From an uncultured Cohaesibacter sp. (lineage in GTDB: Bacteria > Pseudomonadota > Alphaproteobacteria > Rhizobiales > Cohaesibacteraceae), in NCBI RefSeq assembly GCF_963666525.1, contig NZ_OY762905.1, positions 5,039,001 through 5,103,000 on the forward strand: 64,000 nt of DNA, given 5' to 3'. Every line of letters starts with the position of its first letter. Position 1 is the first letter of the stretch. A program made the position numbers and the translations under genes. The notes under the pieces are model-generated. The model was not told the DNA's origin. It saw only the letters and a list, made by a program, of their open reading frames with translations, and did not search any database. This document shows positions 25,257-34,062 of this stretch, piece after piece.

Positions 25257-26414
25257 ATGTCGCACATTCATTGGCTCGGCGCAGGTCTTTCTTCTGTGCC
25301 CGGTATTCGCCGACTCATTTCCAGAAACCATCAAATCACTCTCTGGAACCGTACAGTATCAAAGGCAGAGGCCGCAACCGTCGGGCTTGAAGGCTCTTTC
25401 GACGTCAAGGCTTTCACTCTGGAGGCGCTCAAGGCAGCCATCAAGGCTGGCGATGTGGTTGTCTCCATGTTGCCTGCCACCATGCATGTAGAGATCGCAC
25501 AGGCCTGTCTGGAAGCGGACTGCCACTTTGTCTCGTCCTCCTATGTCAGCCCGGAAATGGCCGCCCTTGACGAAAAGGCAAAAGCCAAGGGCCTGACCTT
25601 TGTCAACGAAGTCGGGCTCGATCCGGGACTCGATCATCTTCTGGCCCACCTCCTGATGACCGATTACAAGGCCAGCGACGTTTATGATCCGAAGAACAGC
25701 CACGAGTTCCGTTCCTTCTGCGGCGGCTTTCCGGCCATTGCCAATGATTTCAGATACAAGTTCAGTTGGTCTCCGCTTGGCGTATTGAAGGCATTGAAAA
25801 GCCCGGCCAAGGCAATCCTTGGTGGTGAGGTTGTCACAACGCAAAAGCCATGGGATGCAATTTCGGACTATTCTGCAAATCTTCCGGGCGGATCTGAAAT
25901 TTTCCAGTCCTATCCGAACCGCGATTCCCTGCCATTCATGGAAACCTACGGCATCGGCTCCGACTGGAATGTACATACCTTCGTGCGCGGAACCCTGCGC
26001 CTTGACGGCTGGTCCGATGCCTGGGCAGACATTTTCCATTTCGTTGAACATGAATTGACTGGCCCCGATGGCGACGCCAAGCTGGCAGCCATGAGCGAGA
26101 AGCTATGGACTGAATATGCCTACGACAAGGGTGAGCCGGATCGCGTGGTGCTGGTGGTCGATCTCAAGGTCACCAAGGACGGCAATACCGTATGGCACAA
26201 GGACTACGCGCTTGATTCCAAGGGAGATGCCGAATTCTCGGCCATGTCGCGTCTTGTCTCCATTCCGGTCAGCCTCGCTGTCGAAACGGTCCTGGAAGGT
26301 CGCCTTGCCGCTGGTGTGATGGCCGCTCCGTCCGACCCTACGACCATTCATCGCTGGTTCGAGGAAATCAAGGCACATGGCGACGAGTTCCATCTCAGCG
26401 AACATGTCTCCTGA
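25257..26414 (+). CDS. Saccharopine-dehydrogenase-family protein, paralogue 1
   Basis: A 385-residue oxidoreductase. The N-terminal Rossmann motif is unusual: HWLGAGLSSVPGIRRLI, a GxGxxS variant. The saccharopine dehydrogenase core follows, with VVSMLPATMHVEIA, HFVSSSYVSPEMAALDEKAKAKGLTF and NEVGLDPGLDHLLAHLL. This group includes lysine-forming and glutamate-forming saccharopine reductases, but the bacterial homologues are mostly unassigned. The second copy at 26730 is closely similar over its whole length, so the two arose by tandem duplication. A terminator separates them, so they are transcribed independently and may be used under different conditions. Confidence 0.85.
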   Translation: MSHIHWLGAGLSSVPGIRRLISRNHQITLWNRTVSKAEAATVGLEGSFDVKAFTLEALKAAIKAGDVVVSMLPATMHVEIAQACLEADCHFVSSSYVSPEMAALDEKAKAKGLTFVNEVGLDPGLDHLLAHLLMTDYKASDVYDPKNSHEFRSFCGGFPAIANDFRYKFSWSPLGVLKALKSPAKAILGGEVVTTQKPWDAISDYSANLPGGSEIFQSYPNRDSLPFMETYGIGSDWNVHTFVRGTLRLDGWSDAWADIFHFVEHELTGPDGDAKLAAMSEKLWTEYAYDKGEPDRVVLVVDLKVTKDGNTVWHKDYALDSKGDAEFSAMSRLVSIPVSLAVETVLEGRLAAGVMAAPSDPTTIHRWFEEIKAHGDEFHLSEHVS

Positions 26415-26441
26415 GCCGGGGCTCGTTTTGAGGCAATAAAG

Positions 26442-26470
26442 AAGGCCCGGATTCGTCCGGGCCTTTTTTT
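26442..26470 (+). terminator. Terminator after saccharopine-dehydrogenase paralogue 1
   Basis: A 10-bp stem (AAGGCCCGGA/TCCGGGCCTT) with a TTCG loop and a T7 run, 28 bp after the stop codon. Confidence 0.92.
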
Positions 26471-26547
26471 ACCCGTCTCGCCCTTTTGGACGATCTTGCA
26501 GACACGACACATCTTCAACTATCGAATAATGCACAGAGCACAAAAAA

Positions 26548-26633
26548 TAGGCATGCCTAATTTGCCGTCATTTTATCTTGACTGACAACAGAAGGAGGCA
26601 TTTTGCCGAAATTGGCCGTCATTTTGCCGAATT
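26548..26633. promoter_or_regulatory. Cluster of repeated motifs upstream of paralogue 2
   Basis: TAGGCATGCCTA (26548-26559) is a perfect 12-bp palindrome. GCCGTCATTTT occurs at 26564 and 26615, and ATTTTGCCGAA at 26600 and 26621, a 21-bp spacing that places the copies on the same DNA face. Nothing comparable precedes paralogue 1. This is probably a regulator-binding region for paralogue 2. Confidence 0.55.
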
Positions 26634-26729
26634 AGTCAAATCATCCTCTTGCGGGCGCATCCGGTTAGCGCAAAGGTCGTACAAAAGCCGGCATCAAACA
26701 GTCTGGCACCCTTCCGCTGGAGCAAATAA

Positions 26730-27920
26730 ATGAGCGTAGAAAGCAAGAAAATTCATTGGCTCGGAGCCGGACTCGCCTCCGTTCCCGGCATTCGGAGACT
26801 GATCGCCAAGGATTATGAATTCCATCTCTGGGAGCAGGATCTCAGCAAGGCAACCGCCGCCACGAAGGGACTCTCCGGCAATTTCACGCTACATCAGGCA
26901 GACACGAAGGCCATGGCCGAAGCCATCGCTCCAGGCGATATTGTCGTGTCCATGCTGCCCGCTTCCATGCACCTCGCCATCGCCCGGCTCTGCATCGAAA
27001 AGTGCGCCCACTTTGTTTCGTCTTCCTACATAAGCCCGGAAATGGCTGCGCTCGATGAAGACGCCAAACAAAAGGGCCTTGTCTTTGTCAATGAAGTCGG
27101 CCTCGACCCGGGCATCGATCATCTGCTCTCGCATCTGCTGGTGGAAGAATACAAGGCCAGTCCACAGTTCGACCCCGCCAACGAGCACGACTACCAGTCC
27201 TACTGCGGCGGATTCCCTGCCATCGCCAATGACTTTACCTACAAGTTCAGCTGGTCACCTCTGGGGGTTTTGAAAGCACTCAAGAACCCGGCCAAGGCAA
27301 TCGTCAACAGCAAGGTCGTTGACATCGCCAAACCGTGGGAAGCCGTCAAGGACTATGACGTTGCCCTTGAAGACGGCATGGAAACCTTCCAGTCCTACCC
27401 GAACCGCGACTCCGTTGTCTTCGTGCCTCACTATGGCATTTCCGAAGACTGGAACATGAAGCGCTTTGTACGCGGCACCTTGCGTCTGGCCGGTTGGTCG
27501 GAAGCATGGAAAGACATTTTCAATACCATTGAAATGACAGCTGCCGACAAGGTGGATGCGGAACTTGGACCGCTTAGCGACAAGCTCTGGGCCGACCATC
27601 GTTACGAGGAGGGAGAGTTTGACCGTGTAGTTCTCACTGTCGAACTGAAGGTCATGCGCAACGGTATCACCATTTGGCACAAGGCAAAAAGCATCGACAG
27701 CCTTGGTTCCCGCCACGCCAGCGCCATGGCGCGCCTGGTCTCCAATACCGTGAGCCTTGCCACGGAAGCAGCCTACAAGGGCCAGCTGAAGCCGGGTGTG
27801 CAAGCCGCTCCTGCCAATCCGTCCGTCATCCGTGAATGGCTCGAAACGATTGCCGAACTGGGAGACGCCGTGCATCACACTGACTATTGCGTCCAGTCCC
27901 GCATCATCGCGGCTGAATAG
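26730..27920 (+). CDS. Saccharopine-dehydrogenase-family protein, paralogue 2
   Basis: A 396-residue close paralogue of the protein at 25257. It starts KKIHWLGAGLASVPGIRRLIAKD and shares VVSMLPASMHLAIA, HFVSSSYISPEMAALDEDAKQKGL and NEVGLDPGIDHLLSHLL. The middle (YCGGFPAIANDFTYKFSWSP) is nearly identical in both. The C-terminus is about ten residues longer and differs most. Substrate unknown; amino-acid metabolism around lysine/2-oxoglutarate or a related imino acid is the family-level expectation. The upstream region carries repeated motifs absent from paralogue 1. Confidence 0.85.
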   Translation: MSVESKKIHWLGAGLASVPGIRRLIAKDYEFHLWEQDLSKATAATKGLSGNFTLHQADTKAMAEAIAPGDIVVSMLPASMHLAIARLCIEKCAHFVSSSYISPEMAALDEDAKQKGLVFVNEVGLDPGIDHLLSHLLVEEYKASPQFDPANEHDYQSYCGGFPAIANDFTYKFSWSPLGVLKALKNPAKAIVNSKVVDIAKPWEAVKDYDVALEDGMETFQSYPNRDSVVFVPHYGISEDWNMKRFVRGTLRLAGWSEAWKDIFNTIEMTAADKVDAELGPLSDKLWADHRYEEGEFDRVVLTVELKVMRNGITIWHKAKSIDSLGSRHASAMARLVSNTVSLATEAAYKGQLKPGVQAAPANPSVIREWLETIAELGDAVHHTDYCVQSRIIAAE

Positions 27921-27945
27921 AACCGGACCACGACGGCACAAACAG

Positions 27946-27976
27946 AAAGGGAGGATGGCATCCATCCTCCCTTTTC
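27946..27976. terminator. Bidirectional terminator between convergent genes
   Basis: A 13-bp stem (AAAGGGAGGATGG/CCATCCTCCCTTT) with a 3-nt loop, flanked by A- and T-rich ends, between the stops at 27920 and 27982. Confidence 0.9.
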
Positions 27977-27981
27977 ATGTC

Positions 27982-29658
27982 TCATAAAACCTTCTTGATG
28001 ACTTCCTGCCGCGCCTGCTGCTTGGTCAACAACTTGCCCTGTTCATTCTTGGCAAGCAAGTCACGGGCCTTTTCATATTTCGGATCGTTCCAGAAGATCG
28101 TGCAGCCGTTACAGCCACGACCACAACACCCCTCCGTGCCAAGACGCGGACTCTTGGTCGAGCGTTTGGTCTGGTCCGCATCAATCGCTTCCTGCAACTT
28201 GACATTCTTGCGCTCGTAGAGCCCCTGATCGCCCGTGCCGAGTTCCAACTCATGCGCTTCGGAATCGTGCTTGAGCCGCGCCCATTGCGCCGGCGTCAGG
28301 GCACGTTCCTTGCGAACCACCGTCATCACGGGAACATGTCTAGCCAACAGGGCCGGATCTTCATGATCAAACAGCGAGAAGGGCACGCGGATTTCCGGAT
28401 TGGTGCCCGGGTTGACAACGTCCGTGATCTTTCCGGTCTTGGCATCCTCGAATTCATAGAGCCGGATCGGAATGGGGGATCGCAGGTGAGGGGAGACGAA
28501 CTCGAACACGTCACCGGCTTCCAGCTTGTTCTTCACCAGCACGATGAACGCATCATCACGCACTTCCTTGACCATGCCGGCAAATTCCCATTCGGCAAAG
28601 GTCGACGTTTCTTCATAGCCGTGGGCATAGTTGGTCAAACGGCCTTCGTGGAACGCCAGCGTATAGCCACGGTTCGGCACCGTGGCCAGCTCTTCCATAT
28701 AGGCCTCGGGGTCCCAGCCGTCCGGGTCGGCGTACCAGTCATCGATCGCCATGCGATAGGCGCGCGCCACAAGTGCCACATAGTAGGGACTTTTGCCTCG
28801 CCCCTCTACCTTCAGACTATCGATGCCGATTGACAGAAGGTCCGGCAGTTTCGGCATGATGCAAAGATCACGACTGTTGAGGATGTAGGAACCGCGCTCG
28901 TCCTCGACGATCTGCATCAGCTCGCCGGGCCGCTGTTCTTCCTCGAGGAAGAAGTCGAACAGCTCCATGTTTTCTTCCGAAAGCTTCAGCTCGCGCACGG
29001 TGCCATCACGCATTTTCATGTGCACCTTATATTTCCAGCGACAGCTGTTGGCGCAGGAGCCCTGATTGGCTCCGCGCTCGGCCATGAAGTTGGACAGGAG
29101 ACAACGACCGGAATAGGTCATGCACATGGAGCCGTGAACAAAGGCTTCAAGCTTCACATCCGGGCATTTTTCCCGCACTTCGGCAAGCTCCGGATAGGAA
29201 ACCTCACGCCCCATGACCACCAGACTGGCCCCCTGAGTTTCCCAGAACTGAACCGATTGCCAGGAGCAGACGTTGGCCTGCGTCGACACATGCAGTTCCA
29301 GCTCCGGCGCCTGAGACTTGACGAACATGAACACGCCCGGGTCGGCGACGATCAACCCGTCCGGCTTCACCTTGCGCACCGTCTCGACATACTGCGGCAG
29401 CTTGTCGATGTCCTTGTTATGCGAAAACAGGTTGAGTGTGAGATAGACCCTTTTGCCATGGGCATGGGCAAACTCGATCCCCTCGACGACATCTTCCAGC
29501 GTCATCTGGGACTTGGTTCTGAGACTCATGTCCGGTGTGCCCATGTAGATCGCGTCGGCGCCATAGAGTACGGCCATCTTGAGCTTTTCCAGATTGCCTG
29601 CAGGCATCAAGAGTTCGGACCGTTCCGGTCTTTTTGCTTTCTGGTTAAGAGGCGACAT
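27982..29658 (-). CDS. U32 peptidase-family protein (TrhP/YegQ-like tRNA hydroxylation)
   Basis: A protein of about 558 residues. It has the U32 core: LLMPAGNLEKLKMAVLYGADAIYMG near the N-terminus, then EAFVHGSMCMTYSGRCLLSN and the cysteine-bearing QGSCANSCRWKY. It ends in a cysteine-rich tail, CCGRGCNGC. YegQ/TrhP members hydroxylate uridine-34 of tRNA with prephenate; RlhA members modify 23S rRNA. The length and the C-terminal extension fit the TrhP side better, but this is family-level. I prefer ATG 29658 (MSPLNQ), because AAGGG lies 7 bp upstream, over ATG 29673, which has no ribosome-binding site. Probably monocistronic. Confidence 0.82.
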   Translation of the reverse strand: MSPLNQKAKRPERSELLMPAGNLEKLKMAVLYGADAIYMGTPDMSLRTKSQMTLEDVVEGIEFAHAHGKRVYLTLNLFSHNKDIDKLPQYVETVRKVKPDGLIVADPGVFMFVKSQAPELELHVSTQANVCSWQSVQFWETQGASLVVMGREVSYPELAEVREKCPDVKLEAFVHGSMCMTYSGRCLLSNFMAERGANQGSCANSCRWKYKVHMKMRDGTVRELKLSEENMELFDFFLEEEQRPGELMQIVEDERGSYILNSRDLCIMPKLPDLLSIGIDSLKVEGRGKSPYYVALVARAYRMAIDDWYADPDGWDPEAYMEELATVPNRGYTLAFHEGRLTNYAHGYEETSTFAEWEFAGMVKEVRDDAFIVLVKNKLEAGDVFEFVSPHLRSPIPIRLYEFEDAKTGKITDVVNPGTNPEIRVPFSLFDHEDPALLARHVPVMTVVRKERALTPAQWARLKHDSEAHELELGTGDQGLYERKNVKLQEAIDADQTKRSTKSPRLGTEGCCGRGCNGCTIFWNDPKYEKARDLLAKNEQGKLLTKQQARQEVIKKVL

Positions 29659-29892
29659 CAGGAAACCCTTCATAAATTGCGCCGGATCAGTTTTGAGGGG
29701 AGACCAATAGCAAACAAAGACGACGCTTTCCAGTCAGATACACAGGCAAATCTCGCACTTTTTACCGAATACATCTGTACATATTCAGTTGTTATAGAAA
29801 TAACATCAGGATAATGAACAAAAACCAACGCCTGTCGAGCAGAAACCAGCACAAATCAAACCTGCAGCGACAGATCTTCAGGACAGAACCAA

Positions 29893-30513
29893 ATGGCATT
29901 TTCAGGAGAATATCGCCTATCAGCCGACTATAGGGCCATCAAGAAAAAGCTCAAGGACCCCGTCTACATCCAGCACAGCCTGCAAAACTGCATTGAGACC
30001 GAAAACCTTTCACAAGACACCGTTCTGGCTAAGATTGCGAGTTCAACGCTCGACGGCCAGATCGTCCACTACATTTTTCGTTTTATTGATCAAGACCCTG
30101 ACTTGCCGTATCTTGAAGTAGATTGGCAGGGAACAGATCCCAATGCCCTTATGCCAAAGGGCCATCATCGGATCTGGTTCCGAAAGGAAGGCCGCTTGAC
30201 CATTCTTAAAGTCGAGAGTGAACTGCATACGACATTGAATGGCAAACTGGTGTTCAATGACCCTGAAAAGACAAATGCCATCATGTCCGACTATTTTTCG
30301 CGTTTCGTCGATGAATTCAACCACCCGAAGGAGCCGACAATGAAAAATGATAGACCTGAACTGGACGAAGTACTCAACGAGGCCAAGAACGCCGTAGAGG
30401 AACTGGAGAACGAAGCCGAGAGCGCCGCAGCAAAGGGCTTTCTCGGCGGAGCCCAGATGTGGGCATGGATTGCGCTGGCGATCCTTGTCATTCTTCTGTT
30501 GGTCTTCTACTGA
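29893..30513 (+). CDS. SRPBCC (CoxG-like) domain protein with C-terminal membrane anchor
   Basis: 206 residues. The first 145 resemble the CoxG/SRPBCC lipid- or ligand-binding fold: it starts MAFSGEYRLSADYRAIKKKLKDP and continues with alternating strands. An acidic helix follows (ELDEVLNEAKNAVEELENEAES), and the last 20 residues are a single membrane helix (AWIALAILVILLLVFY). There is no signal peptide, so it would be tail-anchored with the domain in the cytosol. The cargo is unknown; the fold assignment is from pattern only. It is followed by an AT-rich palindrome and a secreted rhodanese gene. Confidence 0.6.
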   Translation: MAFSGEYRLSADYRAIKKKLKDPVYIQHSLQNCIETENLSQDTVLAKIASSTLDGQIVHYIFRFIDQDPDLPYLEVDWQGTDPNALMPKGHHRIWFRKEGRLTILKVESELHTTLNGKLVFNDPEKTNAIMSDYFSRFVDEFNHPKEPTMKNDRPELDEVLNEAKNAVEELENEAESAAAKGFLGGAQMWAWIALAILVILLLVFY

Positions 30514-30514
30514 T

Positions 30515-30541
30515 TAAAGTGATATTTAAAATATCACTTTA
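30515..30541. promoter_or_regulatory. AT-rich perfect palindrome before the rhodanese gene
   Basis: TAAAGTGATATT, a TAA centre, then the exact reverse complement: 12-bp arms. It starts 1 bp after one stop codon and ends 21 bp before the rhodanese ATG. No T-run follows. Symmetry and position suit a dimeric repressor, possibly of the ArsR type often found with sulfur-handling genes, but that identity is a guess. Confidence 0.55.
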
Positions 30542-30562
30542 TAGAATAAGGCGACAAGATTG

Positions 30563-31504
30563 ATGACCTTTTGTATTTCCGCGTTCTCGGGAACAGCCTA
30601 TGCTGTTCGTTTTGCCCGTCCAGCACTTTTGGGACTGGCCATCCTCGCATGTTTCCTGTCTTCCGAGACCTTCGCTGCAGATCCCCTTGTGACACCGAAA
30701 TGGCTACAGGACCATCTGTCCGATGACGCTGTTACTGTCGTGGATCTGCAGCCAGCAGCAGGCTATGCGCGCATCCATATTGCCGGTTCAGTCAACAGCG
30801 ACTTCAACAAATGGCGCCAGCCCAAACCCGTAAAGGGCATGTCTTTGCCCGATGAGCGTTATCTCGACGAACTGATCGGTTCTCTGGGCATCTCGAGCGA
30901 CAGCCACGTCGTGCTGGCCCCGGTTGGCGTCAATGCGGGTGAGATTGCAGTTGCAACGCGCATTTACTGGACCTTCAAGGTTCTCGGACACGAAAACATC
31001 TCGATCCTTGACGGAGGCCTGATCGCCTACAGCCAATTGGGCGATGCCAAATGGTCTGACCAGCCGACGGCAATCACACGGCAGTCTTATCAGGCAAGCG
31101 CCGACCTGACCATGGCTCCCGAAGCAAGTGAAGTGCTCAAGGAGTGGAAGGATGGTGTCTCATTTGTCGATTTTCGCTCGGAGGGCGAATACTACGGCAA
31201 AGCTGGCGGTGATCGACCCGGCACGATCCCAAACGCGAAAAACCTGCCCTTTGAATTGCTAGTGGAGCCGGTCAAGGGTGGACGTTTCCTGTCAGTTGAG
31301 CAGATCAAGACGCTTTTCACCACACATCAGGTTCCAATGGAAGGACAGCAGATCGCCTTCTGCAATTCCGGCCACAGAGCGTCCCTTGGCTGGTTTGTCT
31401 CCCACGAACTCCTCGGCAACAAGGACGTCCGCCTCTATGACGGCTCGATGTCCGAGTGGACCAAACTGCCGGACTACCCGGTCGCCATCCCCAAGGTGAA
31501 TTAG
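30563..31504 (+). CDS. Secreted two-domain thiosulfate sulfurtransferase (rhodanese)
   Basis: 313 residues from ATG 30563; the in-frame TTG just before it is ignored. A hydrophobic N-terminus (RPALLGLAILACFLSSETFAA) looks like a signal peptide cleaved near residue 40, so the enzyme is periplasmic. Two rhodanese domains follow: the first is the inactive type, and the second has the catalytic cysteine in FCNSGHRAS. The DLQPAAGYARIHIAGSVN segment is typical of the first domain. It transfers sulfane sulfur from thiosulfate to a thiol acceptor. The AT-rich palindrome upstream probably controls it. Confidence 0.85.
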   Translation: MTFCISAFSGTAYAVRFARPALLGLAILACFLSSETFAADPLVTPKWLQDHLSDDAVTVVDLQPAAGYARIHIAGSVNSDFNKWRQPKPVKGMSLPDERYLDELIGSLGISSDSHVVLAPVGVNAGEIAVATRIYWTFKVLGHENISILDGGLIAYSQLGDAKWSDQPTAITRQSYQASADLTMAPEASEVLKEWKDGVSFVDFRSEGEYYGKAGGDRPGTIPNAKNLPFELLVEPVKGGRFLSVEQIKTLFTTHQVPMEGQQIAFCNSGHRASLGWFVSHELLGNKDVRLYDGSMSEWTKLPDYPVAIPKVN

Positions 31505-31553
31505 GCAACGATCACAGGGTTTGAACGCGGGCAAGGCTGCCGCTGATGTCACG

Positions 31554-33338
31554 CTACTTGCTGGCGGCAGTCTTTTCGACCGTCTTGCGGACAGGGTCTA
31601 CACGTGGCGCCGCTGGTTTGCCCTCGGCCGCAAGTGCTGCATCGCAGACAATGCGCTCCAGATCCTGCTGACGCACCTCTTCCTCGATCTCGACAATCCG
31701 TTCTGTTGAAATACCCAGTTGGTCGAGCGCCTCCCGGCCAAAGGTAATGCCACTTTCGAAGGTTTCACGAATGTGATAATCGACCTCACTCATGGCCAGC
31801 TGGACAGCGTGGGCCCGGTCGGTTGCCCGGCAGAAGATCTTGGCCTTGGGGAAACAGTGCTTGATCAACTCGATTGCCTTGGCCATCACCAGTTCATTTT
31901 CGACGCAGAGCGCGATCAACAATGCGTCACCGGCACCGGCGGCCCGCAGAACATCTTCCCGCGTCGCATCTCCATAATAGACCGGCAGCCCCAGTCGCCG
32001 CGCCTGAACTGCCCGTCGGGCGTTGTTGTCGATAGCCACGATACCAAGTCCGTTTGACATCAGCATCTGGGCTACGACCATGCCAAACCGCCCGAAGCCG
32101 ACCACCAGAACCTGCGGCGCGTGGTCATCGAATTTTTCCTGCGCTACTTCAGGTTCACGGGCTTTCTGGCTCTCCTTGTGCTTCTGCCAGGCAGCATGCG
32201 CCTTGCCAACAAACGGCGTCATGATCATCGTCAGGATGACAATCGCGGCCATAACGGTAAACAGATCGCTTTCAAGCCCGGCTGAGGTTGCTGCGGCAAA
32301 CAACACGAAGGTGAACTCTCCCGCCTGAGGCAAGGCGACAGCGATGCTCATGGCGTCGGCATTGGACGACCCGGTAAGCTTGGCCAGTAGCCACAAGATG
32401 AGACCCTTCATGCTCATCACCACGACGACGCCCACAATGATCTGCCAAAGATAGGCAAGCGTAACCGGCAGGTTGAGCGTCATGCCGACTGTCATGAAGA
32501 ACAACCCCATCAACAGCGAGCGAAACGGAAAGATATCGGCTTCCAGTGTGTGGCGGTAGCTGGATTCAGCCAACATGATGCCAGCAAGAAAGGAACCCAG
32601 CGCCATCGACAACCCGGCCCAATGCATGAGCGCAGCACTGCCAAGCGCGACCAGCAACGCAGCAGCAAGCATCATCTCGCGAGCTTGCGTGTTGGCCAGA
32701 ATGGCGAAAAGATGGGAAAGCAGATAGCGCCCGATGACAATCACCAGCAGCACCGCAACAATGGTTATACCGATCTGCTCCCAGACCGTGTTGTCCGATT
32801 GCGAGGCCCCGCCGGAGACCAGAATGTCAACCATCGCCAGCAAGGGGACGATGGCAATGTCCTGCATCAACAGTATGCCAAAGGCCCGCTGGCCGTAGGC
32901 GGAGGAAAAATCGCCCCGATCCTTGAGAATTTGAACGGCAAAGGCCGTGGAGGAAAGGGCCATGCCGAACCCGCCGATAATGGCGACAGGCTGCTTCAAC
33001 CCGATCATGGTCATGATCCCGGCGAGAACAAAGCCGGTCAAAAGGATCTGGCTTGAGCCTAGCCCGAAGATATCACTTTTCATGCGCCAGAGCCGGTTGG
33101 GATTGAGCTCCAACCCGAGCACGAACAACAGCAGGACAACCCCCAGCTCTGCAATCGGCTGAATCTTCTCAACCGAGTGAATGGCCCCCAGACCGAACGG
33201 CCCGATAACCATGCCGGCGATCAGATAGCCGATAATCGCACCTACACCGATCCTCTTGGCAATGGGAACCGCAACAACAGCCGCGCCCAGGAAGACGATG
33301 GCTTCGGAAAAGAACAGGGGTTCGGTTGGATTGGCCAT
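31554..33338 (-). CDS. Monovalent cation:proton antiporter, CPA2/KefB-KefC type
   Basis: 594 residues from ATG 33338 (MANPTEPLFFSEAIVFLG). The open frame runs 42 bp further but the family N-terminus begins here. About twelve membrane spans cover residues 1-390 (GVGAIIGYLIAGMVIGPFGLG; GFGMALSSTAFAVQILKDRG with the exchanger motif). After a basic linker comes a TrkA-N/RCK domain with GFGRFGMVVAQMLMSNGLGIVAID. The acidic C-terminal region is short. It exchanges K+ or Na+ for protons at the inner membrane. Glyoxalase I lies 250 bp upstream on the same strand; KefB/C systems protect against methylglyoxal, so the pairing makes functional sense, though a terminator separates the genes. Confidence 0.9.
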   Translation of the reverse strand: MANPTEPLFFSEAIVFLGAAVVAVPIAKRIGVGAIIGYLIAGMVIGPFGLGAIHSVEKIQPIAELGVVLLLFVLGLELNPNRLWRMKSDIFGLGSSQILLTGFVLAGIMTMIGLKQPVAIIGGFGMALSSTAFAVQILKDRGDFSSAYGQRAFGILLMQDIAIVPLLAMVDILVSGGASQSDNTVWEQIGITIVAVLLVIVIGRYLLSHLFAILANTQAREMMLAAALLVALGSAALMHWAGLSMALGSFLAGIMLAESSYRHTLEADIFPFRSLLMGLFFMTVGMTLNLPVTLAYLWQIIVGVVVVMSMKGLILWLLAKLTGSSNADAMSIAVALPQAGEFTFVLFAAATSAGLESDLFTVMAAIVILTMIMTPFVGKAHAAWQKHKESQKAREPEVAQEKFDDHAPQVLVVGFGRFGMVVAQMLMSNGLGIVAIDNNARRAVQARRLGLPVYYGDATREDVLRAAGAGDALLIALCVENELVMAKAIELIKHCFPKAKIFCRATDRAHAVQLAMSEVDYHIRETFESGITFGREALDQLGISTERIVEIEEEVRQQDLERIVCDAALAAEGKPAAPRVDPVRKTVEKTAASK

Positions 33339-33519
33339 GAGAAAACGAGATCCGCAACGAGATGATGACGTCAGCCGCATACAAGAAAATACTGATTCTA
33401 CATCATTATAGACTGGCTCGGAGCAGTTTGATATCAGTCGAAATCGAATTGGCCCTGCGACAGTTTGCTAGGCAACAGATTGAATGCCCGACTTCTTTTG
33501 CGAGGCCAGCGACCCAAAC

Positions 33520-33552
33520 AAAAAGCCCTCCCGACAAGCGAAAGGGCTTCAT
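33520..33552 (-). terminator. Terminator of gloA
   Basis: On the minus strand AAGCCCTTT and AGGGCTTTTTGTTT form a stem followed by a T-rich run, 35 bp beyond the gloA stop. Confidence 0.75.
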
Positions 33553-33586
33553 CCTTTGAGATCGTCGCCGCATTATTGCGAGACGA

Positions 33587-34006
33587 TTACCATTTGCCTG
33601 TGTTCTGCATGGATGCCCATGGCTCTGCAGGAGGAAGTGGGTCGCCTTTCTGCAACAGCTCGATCGAGATATTGTCAGGGGACCGAACAAAGGCCATATT
33701 GCCATCACGGGGAGGGCGGTTGATAACCACGCCAGCATCCATCAGCTTTTGACAAAATTCATAAATGTTGTCTACTTCATAAGCCAGGTGGCCAAAATTG
33801 CGGCCCTCGCCATATTCTTCAGGATCCCAATTGTAGGTCAGCTCAACGCAATTTTCCAACCGACCGTCAACCGAGAGGAAAATGAGAGTGAAGCGACCAT
33901 TGGCATTCTCTGAACGGCGGACTTCTTTCAGACCGAGTTTGTTGCAATAGAAATCAAGAGATTCTTCAATGTTGCTGACGCGCACCATCGTATGGAGATA
34001 CTTCAT
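33587..34006 (-). CDS. gloA: Lactoylglutathione lyase (glyoxalase I)
   Basis: A 139-residue VOC-fold enzyme of normal length. Metal ligands expected for GloA are visible: the His in LHTMVRV, the Glu in CVELTYNW, the His in NFGHLAYEV and the Glu in ISIELLQ. It converts the hemithioacetal of methylglyoxal and glutathione to S-lactoylglutathione in the cytosol. It has its own terminator and is divergent from the sirtuin gene; the 56-bp spacer must hold both promoters. Confidence 0.92.
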   Translation of the reverse strand: MKYLHTMVRVSNIEESLDFYCNKLGLKEVRRSENANGRFTLIFLSVDGRLENCVELTYNWDPEEYGEGRNFGHLAYEVDNIYEFCQKLMDAGVVINRPPRDGNMAFVRSPDNISIELLQKGDPLPPAEPWASMQNTGKW

Positions 34007-34062
34007 ATGAATGCTTCCCTGAGCTGAATGAATTAATCTGCCCTAACTATAGGATCGATGAA

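Noticed and set aside
30515-30541. AT-rich palindrome considered as a terminator of the SRPBCC-like gene
   Set aside because: No T-run follows and the stem is very AT-rich; an operator explains position and symmetry better, though weak termination is not excluded.
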